Assembly (NCBI GenBank): GCA_025936755.1
Contig: JAICSS010000008.1
Span: 36,541 to 100,540 of the forward strand
DNA length: 64,000 nucleotides
Origin: Solirubrobacterales bacterium
GTDB taxonomy: Bacteria; Actinomycetota; Thermoleophilia; Solirubrobacterales; 70-9
Direction of reading: 5' to 3'
Position 1 is the first letter of the stretch, and every line of letters starts with the position of its first letter. Both the position numbers and the translations under genes were made by a program. The notes beneath the pieces were generated by a model, which saw nothing but the letters and a program-made list of their open reading frames with translations, was not told the DNA's origin and ran no database searches. Positions 1 to 8,389 of the stretch are shown here, piece after piece.

Positions 1-2
1 AG

Positions 3-38
3 TGTCGCTTTGCCCTCCATAGGAAGACAAAAGCGACA
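3..38 (-). terminator. hairpin downstream of the pilin gene
   Basis: A perfect 9-bp inverted repeat (TGTCGCTTT at 3-11, AAAGCGACA at 30-38) with an 18-nt loop lies 5 bases beyond the stop of the pilin gene on the minus strand. The position suits transcription termination. No long T-run follows within the window, so a simple mRNA 3' stem is equally possible. Confidence 0.4.
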
Positions 39-42
39 TCCC

Positions 43-288
43 CTATTTGAACGCGACTTTGTCGACCGCCTCCTTGATCTTGTTGACGATCACGTCGGCG
101 AGCTCGGTCCCCTGCTTGCCGTTGAAACCTTTCATCGCCGCGACCATCCCGACCATCAGCAGCGAGACGAGCAGGATCAGGCCGACGTACTCGACCGTCC
201 CCTGTCCCGCCTCCCCCGCCAAGCGGCGGATTTCTCGCAGCCGCCAGGTCGCCTGCATGTGCAGATAGCCAATCAGCTTGTAGATCAT
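43..288 (-). CDS. Flp/TadE-type small pilin-like protein
   Basis: This 81-residue protein resembles a Flp-family type IVb pilin. After a short basic leader comes GQGTVEYVG, a Gly-Gln-Gly processing-like site with the conserved Glu five residues into the mature part. A hydrophobic stretch (about residues 34-52) then forms the membrane/filament helix, followed by a short polar tail. Start 288 is chosen because an AGGAGG-like ribosome site sits about 6 bases upstream. No tad assembly genes (tadA, tadB, tadC, cpaF) are in the window, so the assembly machinery must lie beyond its left edge or elsewhere. Family assignment is by motif; the role in adhesion is inferred. Confidence 0.7.
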   Translation of the reverse strand: MIYKLIGYLHMQATWRLREIRRLAGEAGQGTVEYVGLILLVSLLMVGMVAAMKGFNGKQGTELADVIVNKIKEAVDKVAFK

Positions 289-661
289 CCGTTGCCTCCT
301 CTTCTTTGGATTGAGGCTCGGAGGCTCGGGGGTGGAGACGCACAGAACAAGACCTCAAGGTGCCGCCTCTCAAACATCTTCGTCCCAAATGTGTGCAAAC
401 AGGGCAACACCCCCCATCACCGCCCCCTCGACCGGCTACACGAGAGCGACGGCGACGGTCAGCAAATAGCTCGTTAAGGGAACTGGGGTTCCGGCGTCGC
501 CGAAGCTACGAGGAAGAGTGCTTGCCCCTTGCAATAGCAATATCGGCCCTGGCCGCTTTGGAGTAACTCCTGTTCGCTCTTGTTTTAGGCCCCCCGTCGG
601 AGCGCCCTTTCGGGCCCACCCAGTCGAAGCGTCGTGGCGCTTTGAGGCTGCAATCGGGTTT
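289..661. other. intergenic stretch without a convincing gene
   Basis: About 370 bases separate the pilin start from the RHS stop. I find no ORF with a good start or recognisable product on either strand. It is the position where an immunity gene for the RHS tip would be expected (directly downstream of the RHS gene), and none is visible. It must contain the pilin promoter, but I could not identify -35/-10 boxes with confidence. Confidence 0.5.
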
Positions 662-3600
662 TCAGAGCGAAGCCAGTATCACAGCCAGCGCTGCCGCGCC
701 CCCTGCCTCCTGAAACTTCTCGAAGGCCTGATAGACGGTAACCCAGGTTAGGCCGATCTGAACCCCATCGTAAGCAGCCTTGATGTAGACCATCGCTTCG
801 GCCATTCCGTTGTATGCGTGCTCCTCGAGCCATGAAGTCATCTGCTCAAAGGACGCCTCCCCAATCGACTGATAAAAGGTCTTCATCAGATCGCCGGGAT
901 TGAACTCGCCCTTAAACACATTGAGCCAGGCGTCCTTTCCCATATCCACGAGCGCCTTGAGAACATCGTCCCGCCATTTTCCAGGGTCGTCCCATTGAGC
1001 GGGGTCGTCTACTTGCCCTTCGAACCCACCCAGCCCCGAGCCGTCCCCGGGATAAGATCCGCCGCCCTGGCTCGGATATCCGGAGTCAGGCGGATAACTG
1101 GGCGGGTAGGAGCCGTCATTGCATGGCTCGTCGCCTGAGAAGAGTCCACCTGGATCGCCAAAAGCAATCGGATTGTCCGCTGCATAGGAATAAGGTTCCC
1201 CCGTCTCTGCAACAGCGGGATCCACGCTCAGAAACTGCGCCGTCGCCGGATCGTAGGTCCGGGCTCGCAGATAGATCAGCTGATGTTCGGTGTTCATCCG
1301 GAACTGGCCGGCAAATCCCATTTTGCTGCTGGCACTCCCGGTGTGTTTCCAGACCGCGCCGTTGGGTCCGAAGCGATAGGTGCCGGTGTTTTCTCCGCTT
1401 GAGTTGGTCAGGAGGCGTATCGACCCAAGCTGGTCGTGATGCAGATAGGTTGCCGTGCCGGAGTTGATCTGCTCGATCGGTAGGCCTCCGGGGCCGTAGA
1501 TGTAGTAGTCGTTCCCGCTGCGGAGCAGGAGCGGCAGCCCTGCCGCGAGGTCCCAGGCCATGTGGTAGGTGGAAGTGCTTCGGGTTTCAGTCGTCATCAG
1601 ACCGGTGCCGTCGTATTTGAAGGTGTTTTCGATCCCCAAACTTTTGGTCGAGATGAGGTTCCCGGCCTGGTCGTAGACGTAGGGCACTTCGGAGCCGCCG
1701 CTCGGAGTTTCCTTCACCCGCTGGCCGAGTTTGTTGTATTCGAAGGTCGCATTGCTCGCCGTGGCGATCTGATCGGCTTTGTCGTAGGTGTAGGTGACCG
1801 GGGAGATCTTGGTGACGTTGCCGGCTTTGTCGTATTCGAAGGTAGTGCCGTTGCTTTTCAACAAGCGGTTGCCCGAGTCGTATTCGTATGCCCGTTCGGC
1901 TTCTTCGGAGAAGCCCGTATCGACCGATTTTTCGACCTGCCCGAGTTTGTCCCGCGTGTAGCCCATGGAGGCTAGAACCGAGGCCCCTTTCTTCATCGAG
2001 ACTTCGGACAGCTGATCGGCCTTGTTGTAGACGTATTCGTCGACGTCCGTCGTCGCGGCCGGGAAGGTCATCGCTTTGACCTGCGAATCTCGGTTGTAGC
2101 CGAAGGTCGTTTCCTTGCCGAGCCAGTCGGTGACCTTTTCCAGGCGCCCGACATTGTCGAAGGCGTGTTTGACCACTTCACCGTTGGGATAGGTGAGTTC
2201 GGTCACCTCGTTGGCGAGGTCGTATTTGTATTTGACGAGTTCTTTGGCGCCGTTGGTGACTTCGGTCAGCCGGTCGAGCTGGTCGTAGACCTTCCCCGTC
2301 GTCCCGGTGCCGTCGGTCATTTCGGTGACGTTGCCGTCTTTATCGTATTTGAAGCTGACGTCGTGGGTGGCTTCTTCGGAGTAGTTGACTTCTTTGAGCC
2401 GGTTGGCCGCGTCGTAGCTGTAGGAGACGGTCCGTCCGAGGGCGTCTTCGGTTTTTTTGAGGTTGCCGGCCGTATCGTATTCCCGTTTGGTTTTGCGTTC
2501 CAGCGGGTCGATCGTTTCGGTCAGCTGCTCGAGGATGTCGTGTTCGTATTTCGTCGTGTTGCCGTTGCCGTTGGTGCGGCTTTTGACCTCACCTTCTGAG
2601 TCGTAGGCGGCTTCTGAGGTCGTGCCGTTTGCCCTTTCGATTTTCGTCTGCTCGTCGTCGGCGTCATAAGTGTATTTGGTCGTGTGGCCGAGGGCATCGG
2701 TGGTCGATTCGACGTTGCCGTTCTTGTCGTAGGCTATTTTGGTTTCGTGTCCGAGCGGGTCGGTTACCTTGATCGGCCGGCCCTGCGCGTCGCGTTCGGT
2801 TTTGGTTTCGAATTCCGAGGCGACGGCACCTTCTTCGTTGCCGCGCGGGCTGACTGCGGTCAGCTGGCGGCCGTCTTTGTCGTAGGTCGAGGTGGTCTTG
2901 TCGCCAGCGGCGTCGATCACGGCTTTGAGGTCGCCATAGGTGTCATATTCGAATTTGGTTTCGTGGCCGAGCGGGTCGGTCGCCGATTCCAGGTCGCCGT
3001 TGAGAGCGTGTTTGAAGGTCGATTTCTGGGTGGTTTCACCGGGCGCGGGGCGTTCGATCGCTTCGACGTTGCCGCGGGAGTCGCGTTTGTAGGTCGTTTT
3101 CTCCCCCAGCGGCGTCGTTTCGGTGAGGACGTCGTGGGTGGAGTTGTAGGTCCATTTGGTTTCGCTGCCTTCAGGGTCTTTTTCGAGCGTCATGTCGCCG
3201 GCGGCGCTGTATTCGAAGGTGGTGGAGTGCCCGAGCGCGTCGGTGACTTTGGTGAGCGCATAGGCGGCGCTGTATTCCTTGATGGTTTTCCGTTCCAGAG
3301 CGCCGCCCCCTTTGGCTCTGATCACTTCCAGAGGCTCTCCCGCTGCATTGAACTTCTCGAACGTGGTCGAGCCGTTGGGCTCGGTGATCGTCGTCGTCTT
3401 TTTGCCTTCGGATTCGCCGTAGACGAATTTGAGCACCCGGCTCATCGGGTCGGTCTGTTCTTTGACCCGGTGGTTTTCGTCATAGGCGGTTTTGGTCACG
3501 CCGCCGCGACCGTCGGTCATTTCGGTCAGCTGGTGGGAGGCGTCGTATTTGAATTTCCAGCGCGGGGTTTCTTCTCCTGGCAGCGTCACCGAGACAAGGT

Positions 3601-4315
3601 TGCCCGATTCGTAGGCGTATTTCACTTTGTTGCCCAGCGGGTCTTCGATGCTCGTCACATGGCCTTCGGTGTAGCCGAATTTCAGTTCCCTGCCGGCCGC
3701 GTCTTTGACCGTCCACAGGATGCCGAAGGCTTGAGTGATGGTGAGGGCATTGCCGTTGCGATCCTTCTGTTCGATAAGCAGGCCTTCTTTGTTGAACGTG
3801 AGTTTTTCCTGCGTTGGCAACGTGAGGATGTAGTTTTCTCCTTCTTTCACCAGCGTGGCTTGGATCCAGGCGCCGGGGATGTATTTGCCTTCCGACAGCG
3901 CGAAGAATGCCGTCGCGCCATTTTCCTGAACGACAGTGACAGCCCCAGATTCTCCGCTGAATTCCAGGTGCGAGCTGTAAGGGCCCGACCATCCGTAGCC
4001 CCAGGCGCCACTCGATTTGGCTTCGGCGGCAGCCTGGGAGTTGTAGGTGCGAGTGACGTGCAGGCCTGGGCCGCGACCGCTCAGAATGAGGTCGGTCTGT
4101 TCCTCGGACTGGTTACCGGTGGCGCAGTTAACAGGAGCGCCCGACGAGCATTGGGAATGGGAAACGGGGGGGCTCGCTGGATTATTCTGACCGGACGTGT
4201 CCGTCGGAGGGACTGGTGGTTCAGACGGGCATGCCAGAGCGTAAGAAGAAGCCAGGACGGCTATCGCGAGCAGGGCCAAGAGGCAGACGAGAAGCGCTCT
4301 GGCCCTGACGTTCAT
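662..4315 (-). CDS. secreted RHS/YD-repeat protein with variable C-terminal tip
   Basis: This is a 1217-residue RHS protein. A signal peptide spans about residues 1-28. A DUF6531-like entry (PVNCATGNQ, polar strand-rich) follows at about 55-135, then some 35 degenerate YD repeats (Y-D-x-x-G type) to about residue 960. The RHS core motif (YLRARTYDPATAQFLSVDP) leads to a DPGGL-type boundary near 1059. RHS repeats form a hollow shell that encapsulates the C-terminal segment. Here that segment is 158 residues: a Tyr/Pro/Gly/Ser linker, then a helical domain ending in a hydrophobic tail that I do not recognise. Glu is coded mostly by GAA, unlike many neighbours. No immunity gene is evident downstream. 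It could be a polymorphic toxin or a surface structural protein. Confidence 0.88.
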   Translation of the reverse strand: MNVRARALLVCLLALLAIAVLASSYALACPSEPPVPPTDTSGQNNPASPPVSHSQCSSGAPVNCATGNQSEEQTDLILSGRGPGLHVTRTYNSQAAAEAKSSGAWGYGWSGPYSSHLEFSGESGAVTVVQENGATAFFALSEGKYIPGAWIQATLVKEGENYILTLPTQEKLTFNKEGLLIEQKDRNGNALTITQAFGILWTVKDAAGRELKFGYTEGHVTSIEDPLGNKVKYAYESGNLVSVTLPGEETPRWKFKYDASHQLTEMTDGRGGVTKTAYDENHRVKEQTDPMSRVLKFVYGESEGKKTTTITEPNGSTTFEKFNAAGEPLEVIRAKGGGALERKTIKEYSAAYALTKVTDALGHSTTFEYSAAGDMTLEKDPEGSETKWTYNSTHDVLTETTPLGEKTTYKRDSRGNVEAIERPAPGETTQKSTFKHALNGDLESATDPLGHETKFEYDTYGDLKAVIDAAGDKTTSTYDKDGRQLTAVSPRGNEEGAVASEFETKTERDAQGRPIKVTDPLGHETKIAYDKNGNVESTTDALGHTTKYTYDADDEQTKIERANGTTSEAAYDSEGEVKSRTNGNGNTTKYEHDILEQLTETIDPLERKTKREYDTAGNLKKTEDALGRTVSYSYDAANRLKEVNYSEEATHDVSFKYDKDGNVTEMTDGTGTTGKVYDQLDRLTEVTNGAKELVKYKYDLANEVTELTYPNGEVVKHAFDNVGRLEKVTDWLGKETTFGYNRDSQVKAMTFPAATTDVDEYVYNKADQLSEVSMKKGASVLASMGYTRDKLGQVEKSVDTGFSEEAERAYEYDSGNRLLKSNGTTFEYDKAGNVTKISPVTYTYDKADQIATASNATFEYNKLGQRVKETPSGGSEVPYVYDQAGNLISTKSLGIENTFKYDGTGLMTTETRSTSTYHMAWDLAAGLPLLLRSGNDYYIYGPGGLPIEQINSGTATYLHHDQLGSIRLLTNSSGENTGTYRFGPNGAVWKHTGSASSKMGFAGQFRMNTEHQLIYLRARTYDPATAQFLSVDPAVAETGEPYSYAADNPIAFGDPGGLFSGDEPCNDGSYPPSYPPDSGYPSQGGGSYPGDGSGLGGFEGQVDDPAQWDDPGKWRDDVLKALVDMGKDAWLNVFKGEFNPGDLMKTFYQSIGEASFEQMTSWLEEHAYNGMAEAMVYIKAAYDGVQIGLTWVTVYQAFEKFQEAGGAAALAVILASL

Positions 4316-4347
4316 CGGGTCAACCTGTGTTGAATAGGTTTAGGACC

Positions 4348-4376
4348 TTGACCATTTGGGTACTATGGCATACCTT
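4348..4376 (+). promoter_or_regulatory. -35/-10 promoter, leaderless arrangement
   Basis: TTGACC (4348-4353), a 17-base spacer and TACCTT (4371-4376) form a good sigma-70-type promoter. Only 7 bases separate the -10 box from the ATG at 4384, so transcription should begin at or next to the start codon. This decides the start of the DsbA-like gene. Confidence 0.65.
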
Positions 4377-4383
4377 TTTTGGA

Positions 4384-5121
4384 ATGCAAGTGCTCAAAAA
4401 GTATTGGCGCAAGTGTCTGGTTGCCGCCGCAACCCTCGCCCTTCTGCTCCTAACCGTGGTCGTGACCATGGGCAGCAGCACGAGCGTTCAGCAGCAGCTC
4501 GTGACGCCCCCCCAGCCGCCCGACCCTGTGCGGCGGACGTTTGACTTGCTGACCGGAATTCCTCAGCACGGAGCGGTCCTGGGCTATCGCAAGGCCCCCG
4601 TAACGCTCCAGTTCTTCGCCGACCTCCAGTGCTATGACTCGCGTGAAGTGATGCTCGGGGCCCTGCCGTTCTTGATCCGCAAGTTTGTGCGCGCGGGGAA
4701 ATTGAAGATCCGTTTCCGCTCGACAGAAACGGAGACCAGAAGGGCCGGCGGTTGGTACGAATTCAGAGAACAGCAGACTGCGGCGCTCGCGGCGGGAAAG
4801 CAGGACAAGCTCTGGAACTTCATCGACGTCTTCTACCGGGAGCAGGGACCCGAGTTCACCGGCTACGCCACCGAAGACTTCCTTCAGCGGATCGCGCTGC
4901 AGGCCGGGATAGACCTGGAACGCTGGTCCCGCGACCGAGTGCCATTCCAAGAAGACTGGCTCAAAAGGAGCGAAGCCGACGAAGCGCTTGCGGTTAGCAA
5001 TCACCTCGAAACCACTCCGTCATTCCTCATTGGACTAAGCGGAGGACCGAGCCGGCCGCTACGCCATTTCGCGTTCCAAGAACCCAAGGTCTTCGAAGAA
5101 GCGATAGAGGAGCTGCTGTAG
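4384..5121 (+). CDS. membrane-anchored DsbA-fold protein lacking CXXC
   Basis: This 245-residue protein has an N-terminal membrane helix or signal anchor (about residues 10-30) and then a DsbA/thioredoxin-like domain (PVTLQFFADLQC, helical insert, conserved TTPSFLIG cis-Pro segment). In active DsbA-like proteins the Cys after the first strand belongs to CXXC; here it reads CYDS, so the second Cys is absent. Dithiol oxidase activity is therefore unlikely; a chaperone role or single-Cys (monothiol) chemistry is possible. I place the start at the ATG at 4384 rather than the GTG at 4327, because a promoter fits immediately before it and the protein then begins with its signal anchor. It is divergent from the RHS gene and may serve it (inference). 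Confidence 0.7.
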   Translation: MQVLKKYWRKCLVAAATLALLLLTVVVTMGSSTSVQQQLVTPPQPPDPVRRTFDLLTGIPQHGAVLGYRKAPVTLQFFADLQCYDSREVMLGALPFLIRKFVRAGKLKIRFRSTETETRRAGGWYEFREQQTAALAAGKQDKLWNFIDVFYREQGPEFTGYATEDFLQRIALQAGIDLERWSRDRVPFQEDWLKRSEADEALAVSNHLETTPSFLIGLSGGPSRPLRHFAFQEPKVFEEAIEELL

Positions 5122-5325
5122 CGATCTGGGCAGCGGCAGCAAACAGAAAAGTTCTTCAAACCTCGTCGCATTTACCGCAAAGCGGGGATTCACGCTCAGG
5201 GGATTCCTGACGATTCAAGCGAGGTGAACGTCCACGGCATCGTCCCCGTTCGCTGGCTGACGCTGGGCATGCTGCTCCTCAACCTCGCCGTCTGGCTGGA
5301 CGCGGCGGCCCAGCTGGCGGGCTGA

Positions 5326-5955
5326 CTAGCGCCGGATCTCTTCCCGGTCGAGGGCCTTGACCACGGCCTCGGTCCGGGTCCGCGCGTCGAGCTTTTCCAT
5401 CGCGTTGCGGATGTGGGTGCGGACGGTCTCCGGCGAGAGGACCAGTCGCTTGGCGATTTCCTCGCCCGTCAGGCCCTGGGCCAGCATGGTGAGGATCTCC
5501 GACTCGCGGCGGCTCAACGTCTTCGCGGCACCGTTCCCGTTCGCCCCGTCGGCGGCGAAGCTGCGGTCGAAGTAGCGGCCGCCGCGCCAAACTTCGCGCA
5601 GGGCGTCGACGAGGACGTCGAGGCCGGCCGGCTTCGCGACCAGCCCGCGGGCGCCGCTGCGGTAGGCCGCCTCCAGCAGGTCGGGGTCTGTGAGCCCGGT
5701 GTAGATGAGGAACTTCGGGCAGGGCGGGCGGTCGTTCAGCCGCCGCACCAGCTCGGTCCCGCGCTCGTCGGGCAGGTCGACGGCGACCACGGCCACGTCC
5801 GGCTTCCGCGCGGCGATCACCTCCGCCCCACGCGCCGCCGTCGTGGCGCAGCCGCGCACCTCGAAGCCGCGCCGCTCGAGCAGGACCGCAAGGCCGTCCC
5901 GCAGCGCCTCGTGCTGCTCGACAAGGACCAAAGAGGGACTCCCGCTCGCCTCCAT
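5326..5955 (-). CDS. NarL/LuxR-type response regulator with atypical receiver
   Basis: A 209-residue two-domain regulator. The receiver (about 8-120) keeps the phospho-acceptor Asp60 (VAVDLP), Thr86 and Lys108. The usual acidic pair after the first strand is replaced by Glu13-Gln14, which may weaken Mg2+ binding or make the receiver phosphorylation-independent. A LuxR-type helix-turn-helix (about 145-203; SRRESEILTMLAQG, then SPETVRTHI) follows. No sensor kinase is adjacent; the upstream neighbour on the same strand is a glutaryl-CoA dehydrogenase. The target genes cannot be told from the sequence. Confidence 0.85.
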   Translation of the reverse strand: MEASGSPSLVLVEQHEALRDGLAVLLERRGFEVRGCATTAARGAEVIAARKPDVAVVAVDLPDERGTELVRRLNDRPPCPKFLIYTGLTDPDLLEAAYRSGARGLVAKPAGLDVLVDALREVWRGGRYFDRSFAADGANGNGAAKTLSRRESEILTMLAQGLTGEEIAKRLVLSPETVRTHIRNAMEKLDARTRTEAVVKALDREEIRR

Positions 5956-6036
5956 CTCTCCTCCTACCTCGGGATGCCGTTCCGCGTCTGGCGAACGGTC
6001 AAATACCCACGGTCCATTGATGGGAAACCGGCGGGT

Positions 6037-7224
6037 TTACCGAAAGGCCTGGATCCCCGTCACGGCGCCGCCGATCACCAGGGCGTGGACGTCGGCGGTG
6101 CCCTCGTAGGTGACGACCGACTCGAGGTTGTTCATGTGGCGGATCACCGGATACTCGAGCGTGACGCCGTTGGCGCCGAGCACCTGCCGCGCGCTCCGCG
6201 CCACCTCGAGCGCCCCGTTGACGTTGCCGAGCTTGCCGAGGCTGACGTGCTCGGGCCGCAGGGTGCCGGCGTCCTTCATCCGCCCCAGGTGGATCGCCAC
6301 CAGCGTCGCCCGGTTCACCTCCAGCACCATCTCCGCCAGCTTCTGCTGCTGGATCTGGAAGGAGGCGATCGGGCGGTCGAACTGGGTCCGCTCCAGCGCG
6401 TACTCGAGCGCCGCTTCGTAGCAGGCACGGCCCGCCCCGGCGGCGCCCCAGACGATCCCGTAGCGGGCCTCGTTGAGGCAGGAGAGAGGGCCTTTCAGCG
6501 AGCTCACCTCGGGCAGGACGGCATCGGCCGGCAGGCGGACGTCGTCGAGCAGCAGCTCGGAGGTGATCGAGGCCCGCAGCGAGAGCTTGCGGTGGATGTC
6601 CTGGGTGGCGAAGCCCTTGGTCCCTTTGGGGACGAGGAAGCCGCGGACGCCCTCCTCGGTCTGCGCCCAGACGACCGCCACCGCGGAGGCCGAGCCGTTG
6701 GTGATCCACATCTTCTGCCCGTGCAGGATCCAGTCGGAGCCGTCGCGGCGGGCGCGGGTCCGCATCGAGCCGGGATCCGAGCCGGCGTCGGGCTCGGTCA
6801 GCCCGAAGCAGCCGATCGCCTCGCCGGCGGCCATCCGCGGCAGCCACTCCTGCTTCTGCTCCTCCGAGCCCCAGCGCCAGATCGCGTACATCGCCAGCGA
6901 CCCCTGGACCGAGACGAGGCTGCGGATGCCGCTGTCGCCGGCCTCCAGCTCCATGCAGGCGAGGCCGTAGGCGGTGGCCGAGGCGCCGGCGCAGCCGTAC
7001 CCCTCCAGGTGCATCCCCAGCACCCCGAGCCTGCCCAGCTCCGGCGCCAGCTCGCCGAGCGGAACCGTCGCAGTCTCGAACCACTCCCCCACGTTCGGCA
7101 CCACCTTGTCGCGGACGAAGGCGCGGACGGTGTCGCGGATGTCGCGCTCCTCGTCGGAGAGGAGGGCGTCGAGCGCGAGGTAGTCGCTGGGGCGGATCGG
7201 CGGCGCGGCGGCGGTGGATGACAT
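6037..7224 (-). CDS. gcdH: glutaryl-CoA dehydrogenase
   Basis: This 395-residue acyl-CoA dehydrogenase oxidises and decarboxylates glutaryl-CoA to crotonyl-CoA with FAD, at the end of lysine and tryptophan breakdown. The N-terminal helical domain, the central FAD-binding GCFGLTEPDAGSDP motif (about 165-180) and the C-terminal helices are all present. The catalytic base lies in TYEGTADVHALVIG (Glu374), the placement typical of the glutaryl-CoA branch, and ends with the conserved TGIQAF. It is divergent from a class III CoA-transferase 44 bases away, which could supply glutaryl-CoA. Substrate assignment rests on these signature segments; a related short-branched acyl-CoA dehydrogenase is the alternative. 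Confidence 0.88.
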   Translation of the reverse strand: MSSTAAAPPIRPSDYLALDALLSDEERDIRDTVRAFVRDKVVPNVGEWFETATVPLGELAPELGRLGVLGMHLEGYGCAGASATAYGLACMELEAGDSGIRSLVSVQGSLAMYAIWRWGSEEQKQEWLPRMAAGEAIGCFGLTEPDAGSDPGSMRTRARRDGSDWILHGQKMWITNGSASAVAVVWAQTEEGVRGFLVPKGTKGFATQDIHRKLSLRASITSELLLDDVRLPADAVLPEVSSLKGPLSCLNEARYGIVWGAAGAGRACYEAALEYALERTQFDRPIASFQIQQQKLAEMVLEVNRATLVAIHLGRMKDAGTLRPEHVSLGKLGNVNGALEVARSARQVLGANGVTLEYPVIRHMNNLESVVTYEGTADVHALVIGGAVTGIQAFR

Positions 7225-7268
7225 CGGACGTCCTCGAATCGGTGGCGGGTTTCTGAGATCGTGACCGA

Positions 7269-8384
7269 ATGGCCGACTCGGCGCTGGGACGACTGCGCAT
7301 CCTCGACTTTTCCCGCGTCCTCGCCGGCCCGCTGGCGACGATGACCCTGGCCGACCTCGGCGCCGAGGTGACGAAGGTCGAGCGGCCCGGGAGCGGCGAC
7401 GACACCCGCGCCTGGGGCCCGCCCCACGACTCGGAGGGCGAGGCGACCTACTTCCAGGCGGTCAACCGCAACAAGCGCAGCCTCGCGCTCGACCTGCGGG
7501 ACCCCGGCGACCTGGCGGAGGCGCGGCGGCTGGCGCTCGCCGGCGACGTCCTCGTCGAGAACTTCCGGCCCGGGCTGATGGACGAGCTCGGCCTCGGCTA
7601 CGGGGAGCTGGCGCGGGAGAACCCGCGCCTCGTCTACTGCTCGGTCACCGGCTTCGGCGGCAGCGGCGCCGGGGCCGAGCTGCCGGGGTACGACCTCCTG
7701 GTCCAGGCCCTGGGCGGCCTGATGAGCCTCACCGGGGAGCCCGACGGCGAGCCGCTGAAGGTCGGCGTCGCCCTCGTCGACGTGATCGCCGGCCTCTACG
7801 CCGCGGTCGGCATCCTCGCCGCGCTCGAGCACCGTCGCGAGAGCGGCGAGGGGCAGCGGGTCGAGGTCGACCTGCTCTCGGCCCTGCTCGCCGGTCTCGT
7901 CAACCAGAGCTCCGCCTACACCGTCGCCGGCGTCGTGCCGGGGCGGATCGGCAACCGCCACCCCAGCATCGCCCCATACGAACTGCTGCGCTGCGGCGAG
8001 GGCGAGATCGTCCTCGCGGTCGGCAACGACCGCCAGTTCGCCGAGCTCTGCGAGGCGACCGGCGAACCGGGCCTGGCGGCCGATCCACGCTTCGCCACCA
8101 ACCCCGCCCGGGTCGAGAACCGAGATGAGCTGCGCGAGCAGCTCGAATCGGCGTTCCATCACAAGTCCGCGACCGAGTGGGTCGAGCTGCTGCGAGCCCG
8201 CCGCGTCCCCGCCGGACTCGTCAACGACATCGGAGCCGCATTCGAGCTCGCCGCCGAGATCGGCCTCGACCCGATCGTCGAGATACCCCGCAAGGGCGGC
8301 GACCCGGTCCGCCTCCCCCGTAACCCGATCGGCCTCTCGAAGACGCCCCCGACCTACCGCCTGCCGCCGCCGCGACTACCCTGA
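7269..8384 (+). CDS. class III (CaiB/BaiF) CoA-transferase
   Basis: A 371-residue family III CoA-transferase, which moves CoA between carboxylic acids through an enzyme-bound aspartyl thioester. The N-terminal LDFSRVLAGPLATMTLADLG and VERPGSGD segments are characteristic, and the catalytic Asp is Asp142 in PGYDLLVQALGG. The length fits the family. Divergence from gcdH suggests a succinyl-CoA:glutarate CoA-transferase activating glutarate (established association for this enzyme pair; inferred here). Other dicarboxylate or carnitine-like substrates cannot be excluded. Confidence 0.83.
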   Translation: MADSALGRLRILDFSRVLAGPLATMTLADLGAEVTKVERPGSGDDTRAWGPPHDSEGEATYFQAVNRNKRSLALDLRDPGDLAEARRLALAGDVLVENFRPGLMDELGLGYGELARENPRLVYCSVTGFGGSGAGAELPGYDLLVQALGGLMSLTGEPDGEPLKVGVALVDVIAGLYAAVGILAALEHRRESGEGQRVEVDLLSALLAGLVNQSSAYTVAGVVPGRIGNRHPSIAPYELLRCGEGEIVLAVGNDRQFAELCEATGEPGLAADPRFATNPARVENRDELREQLESAFHHKSATEWVELLRARRVPAGLVNDIGAAFELAAEIGLDPIVEIPRKGGDPVRLPRNPIGLSKTPPTYRLPPPRLP

Positions 8385-8389
8385 GGCCG

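Noticed and set aside
564..576. LexA-box-like sequence (CGAAC-AGGA-GTTA on the minus strand)
   Set aside because: One key position differs from the actinobacterial SOS box (GTTA instead of GTTC/T), and no SOS-type gene follows directly; chance match is likely.
2684..4333. Long 549-codon ORF on the plus strand opposite the RHS gene
   Set aside because: Shadow of the repetitive YD-repeat coding sequence; its product is a Val/Gly/Phe-rich repeat with no recognisable domain.
5224..5325. 33-residue GTG-started ORF with a hydrophobic helix (PVRWLTLGMLLLNLAVWLDAAA), ending directly before the response regulator's 3' end
   Set aside because: No ribosome site or promoter, and the frame stays open upstream without a start. 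It may be the relic of a longer protein; too weak to annotate.
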